In this document: one piece after another, positions 12,984 to 14,236 of the stretch
Numbering within the stretch: the first letter of the stretch is position 1
Layout of the letters: every line of letters begins with the position of its first letter
Assembly (NCBI GenBank): GCA_004556755.1
Contig: SFFW01000022.1
Span: forward strand, 1 to 14,236
Direction: 5' to 3'
Source of the DNA: Clostridiales bacterium
GTDB lineage: Bacteria; Bacillota; Clostridia; Oscillospirales; Oscillospiraceae
Length of the DNA stretch: 14,236 bases
Program-made: the position numbers and the translations under genes
The notes under the pieces: generated by a model
What the model was told of the DNA's origin: nothing
The model's database searches: none
The model's input: the letters and a program-made list of their open reading frames with translations, nothing else

Positions 12984-13964
12984 ATGAAAAGAATAATATA
13001 TATTCTCTTGTGTACTGCAGTTGCACTATCACTTTTCGGCTGTGCATCTCAGAAAGACAAGGAAAGAGCAAGCGACGGTAAAGATGGTGCCGATTATGTT
13101 GATCCTGATGAAGTAAAGTCGCTATACGCTTTTAGAATTGCACAAGGTCAGGTACTTGAATTTATGGAATCTCCGTCGATCGACTATTTGGAGAGACACG
13201 GGTACAATTCTCTTTTTTACACCATATCCCCGGATAATGACAGCACCGTCATGATTGAACGGTTGTATAACCCCTCAGTGCCGCCAATGATAGTGAGAGA
13301 TGACGAAGAACTTCAATACGGAGCTATGCACAATATTCGAACGGAGCTTATACGCAGGTTTGGAAGCAAGGCGGAGCTGAATAAGCTGCTTAAAGATTCA
13401 GGAATCGACGGTGAAGTGATAGACTTCGCAATTGTGTCAACGCCGCAAGCGACGGATTTCTTATGGATCGAACTGAACGATAGGAGCTGTTACGCCGAAA
13501 TCGAATATCTTGGACCGGACAAGGAGAGACAATACGAAATCAGGCTTTTCAGCGAGAGCGAGTTTAAAGAAAGAATGTTCGGTGCGGACGGTACCGTGTC
13601 GGTCAACGGGAAAAACCTCGGAGACAAAGTATATGTAAATTTCTTTGACAAGGGCGTTGGCTTTGAGGTGCTGCCGATAATAGAAGAACTCGGAGCAAAG
13701 ATTCAGCGGATCGACGACAACACCGTAAGAATTGAGTACAATGGCAAGGGCTATACCTACTACACCGATAGGGGACAGCTTTTCGAGGACGGAAAAACCG
13801 AAGACCTGCTGTTGGTTTGGATGGCGGGAACGTCAAAAATTTCGTATACAATTGACGGTAAGGTCATTGTTGATGTACTTGACATGCGGACCTTTGCGCA
13901 TCTTATGGGCGCAGAGCTGACCATCGACGGTGATACAATGACTGCTGAGGTAAATTCGGTGTAA
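12984..13964 (+). CDS. Lipoprotein with copper-amine-oxidase-N-like domain, candidate immunity protein
   Basis: A 326-residue predicted lipoprotein. The ATG at 12984 follows AAAAGGAG with 7-8 bases spacing. MKRIIYILLC opens a signal peptide ending in the lipobox LFGC, so Cys20 would be lipidated and the protein anchored outside the membrane. A region at about 40-200 is unrecognised (alpha/beta, charged). Residues about 205-326 resemble the copper amine oxidase N-terminal-like domain: VSVNGKNLGDKVYV, VLPIIEELGAKIQRIDDNTV and a repeat-like second unit with FAHLMGAELTIDGDTMT. It lies 13 bp behind the Rhs-peptidase frame and shares its promoter and terminator, the position an immunity gene would hold. 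An outside-facing lipoprotein would suit neutralising an extracellular peptidase, but this role is unproven. Confidence 0.85.
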   Translation: MKRIIYILLCTAVALSLFGCASQKDKERASDGKDGADYVDPDEVKSLYAFRIAQGQVLEFMESPSIDYLERHGYNSLFYTISPDNDSTVMIERLYNPSVPPMIVRDDEELQYGAMHNIRTELIRRFGSKAELNKLLKDSGIDGEVIDFAIVSTPQATDFLWIELNDRSCYAEIEYLGPDKERQYEIRLFSESEFKERMFGADGTVSVNGKNLGDKVYVNFFDKGVGFEVLPIIEELGAKIQRIDDNTVRIEYNGKGYTYYTDRGQLFEDGKTEDLLLVWMAGTSKISYTIDGKVIVDVLDMRTFAHLMGAELTIDGDTMTAEVNSV

Positions 13965-13978
13965 AAAACTAAACCAAG

Positions 13979-14008
13979 AAGCGGTTGGGGGAGACCCCAA
14001 CCGCTTTT
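13979..14008 (+). terminator. Intrinsic terminator of the Rhs-peptidase/lipoprotein unit
   Basis: Twelve-bp perfect arms, AAGCGGTTGGGG (13979-13990) and CCCCAACCGCTT (13995-14006), with a GAGA loop followed by TT, starting 14 bp after the lipoprotein stop codon. Confidence 0.9.
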
Positions 14009-14039
14009 CTGAGCAAAAAGAGCAAAAGATGGCAAAAAA

Positions 14040-14082
14040 TATGTTGATTATAGGAAAAAATTCAAGTATAGTGTAAGCAAGG
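14040..14082 (+). repeat. 43-bp promoter-bearing direct repeat, copy B
   Basis: The second copy of the sequence at 12231-12273, 1809 bp downstream and also directly before Rhs coding sequence. The seven differences spare TTGATT and the spacer length and change the -10 from TATAAT to TATAGT. Confidence 0.8.
14044..14072 (+). promoter_or_regulatory. Promoter in repeat copy B
   Basis: TTGATT (14044-14049) and TATAGT (14067-14072), 17 bases apart. It directs transcription into the second Rhs fragment. Confidence 0.55.
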
Positions 14083-14236
14083 AAGCGGACGAATCAGGTA
14101 AAACACTATAACTACCGAGTGTCTGCAACCTCCGACCTCATAGCCGGGTACCAGTACGCATATGACGCACGGGGAAATATCTCGACGGAGACGACGACCG
14201 CAAGCGGAAGTGTGCTGAGCTACACCTACGATGGGC
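14077..14236 (+). pseudogene. Rhs/YD-repeat fragment, running off the window
   Basis: After a stop at 14074-14076 the frame starting at 14077 is open to the window end (53 codons). From about 14098 it reads as an Rhs repeat: HYNYRVSATSDLIAGYQYAY, then DARGNISTETTTASGSVLSY and TYDG. There is no ATG, and the only in-frame GTG before the repeat motif (14119) has no ribosome binding site, so the 5' end looks truncated, as in the first module. The last 25 bases (GTGCTGAGCTA...CTACGA, from 14212) match the opening of the Rhs frame at 12278. Whether the remainder is another tip module or a long Rhs gene lies outside the window. It could be a functional partial CDS with an unusual start. Confidence 0.7.

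Noticed and set aside
12226..14082. Insertion sequence or integron-type attachment site around the Rhs repeats
   Set aside because: No transposase, integrase or terminal inverted repeats were seen; the repeated sequence is better explained as a promoter.
1..14236. CRISPR array, tRNA or rRNA genes
   Set aside because: No regularly spaced repeats, tRNA-like cloverleaf with CCA end, or rRNA sequence was recognised on either strand.

Overview
The window looks like a stretch of chromosome from an endospore-forming, probably gut-associated member of the Clostridia (Oscillospirales-like is my guess). The reasons are an alpha/beta-type small acid-soluble spore protein, a SpoVAD-SpoVAE pair, a sigma factor/DUF4367 anti-sigma pair, two YhgE/Pip proteins, strong AGGAGG ribosome binding sites and TTGACA/TATAAT promoters. 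No tRNA, rRNA or CRISPR array was seen.

Layout. (1) 10-996: a minus-strand operon of a DUF2975-type membrane protein and a Cro/C1 (XRE) regulator, with one near-consensus promoter flanked by two related 15-bp operator-like sites. (2) 1157-1526: a decayed minus-strand gene for a secreted protein and a long hairpin. (3) 1696-2948: two unrecognised plus-strand genes, one for a secreted protein, ending in a two-way terminator. (4) 2947-4316: an ECF-like sigma factor and its DUF4367 membrane anti-sigma partner, overlapping, both with TTG starts. (5) 4352-4936: an orphan gene with an unusual leader and a dispersed-type palindromic repeat. (6) 4993-6428: spoVAD-spoVAE, without spoVAC. (7) 6435-11629: an operon of two YhgE/Pip proteins around a small two-helix membrane protein. 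(8) 11854-12191: the SASP gene. (9) 12231-14236: an Rhs region with an orphan Rhs core end joined to a papain-like cysteine peptidase, a lipoprotein gene, and a second Rhs fragment running off the window.

Two things stand out. First, the exact sigma-G -10 sequence CATACTA lies in the loop of the intrinsic terminator between the upstream yhgE-family gene and spoVAD, and the spoVAD ribosome binding site lies in the 3' arm of that hairpin. Vegetative read-through RNA would both terminate and hide the site, while an RNA begun from the sigma-G promoter would start inside the 3' arm and escape both. Second, the two Rhs segments are each preceded by a copy of the same 43-bp sequence (36/43 identical) carrying a complete TTGATT-17-TATA(A/G)T promoter. 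Behind the first copy lies what looks like a displaced toxin module: an Rhs core remnant, a peptidase with Q90-C96-H178-N195, and a lipoprotein with a copper-amine-oxidase-N-like domain that could be its immunity protein.
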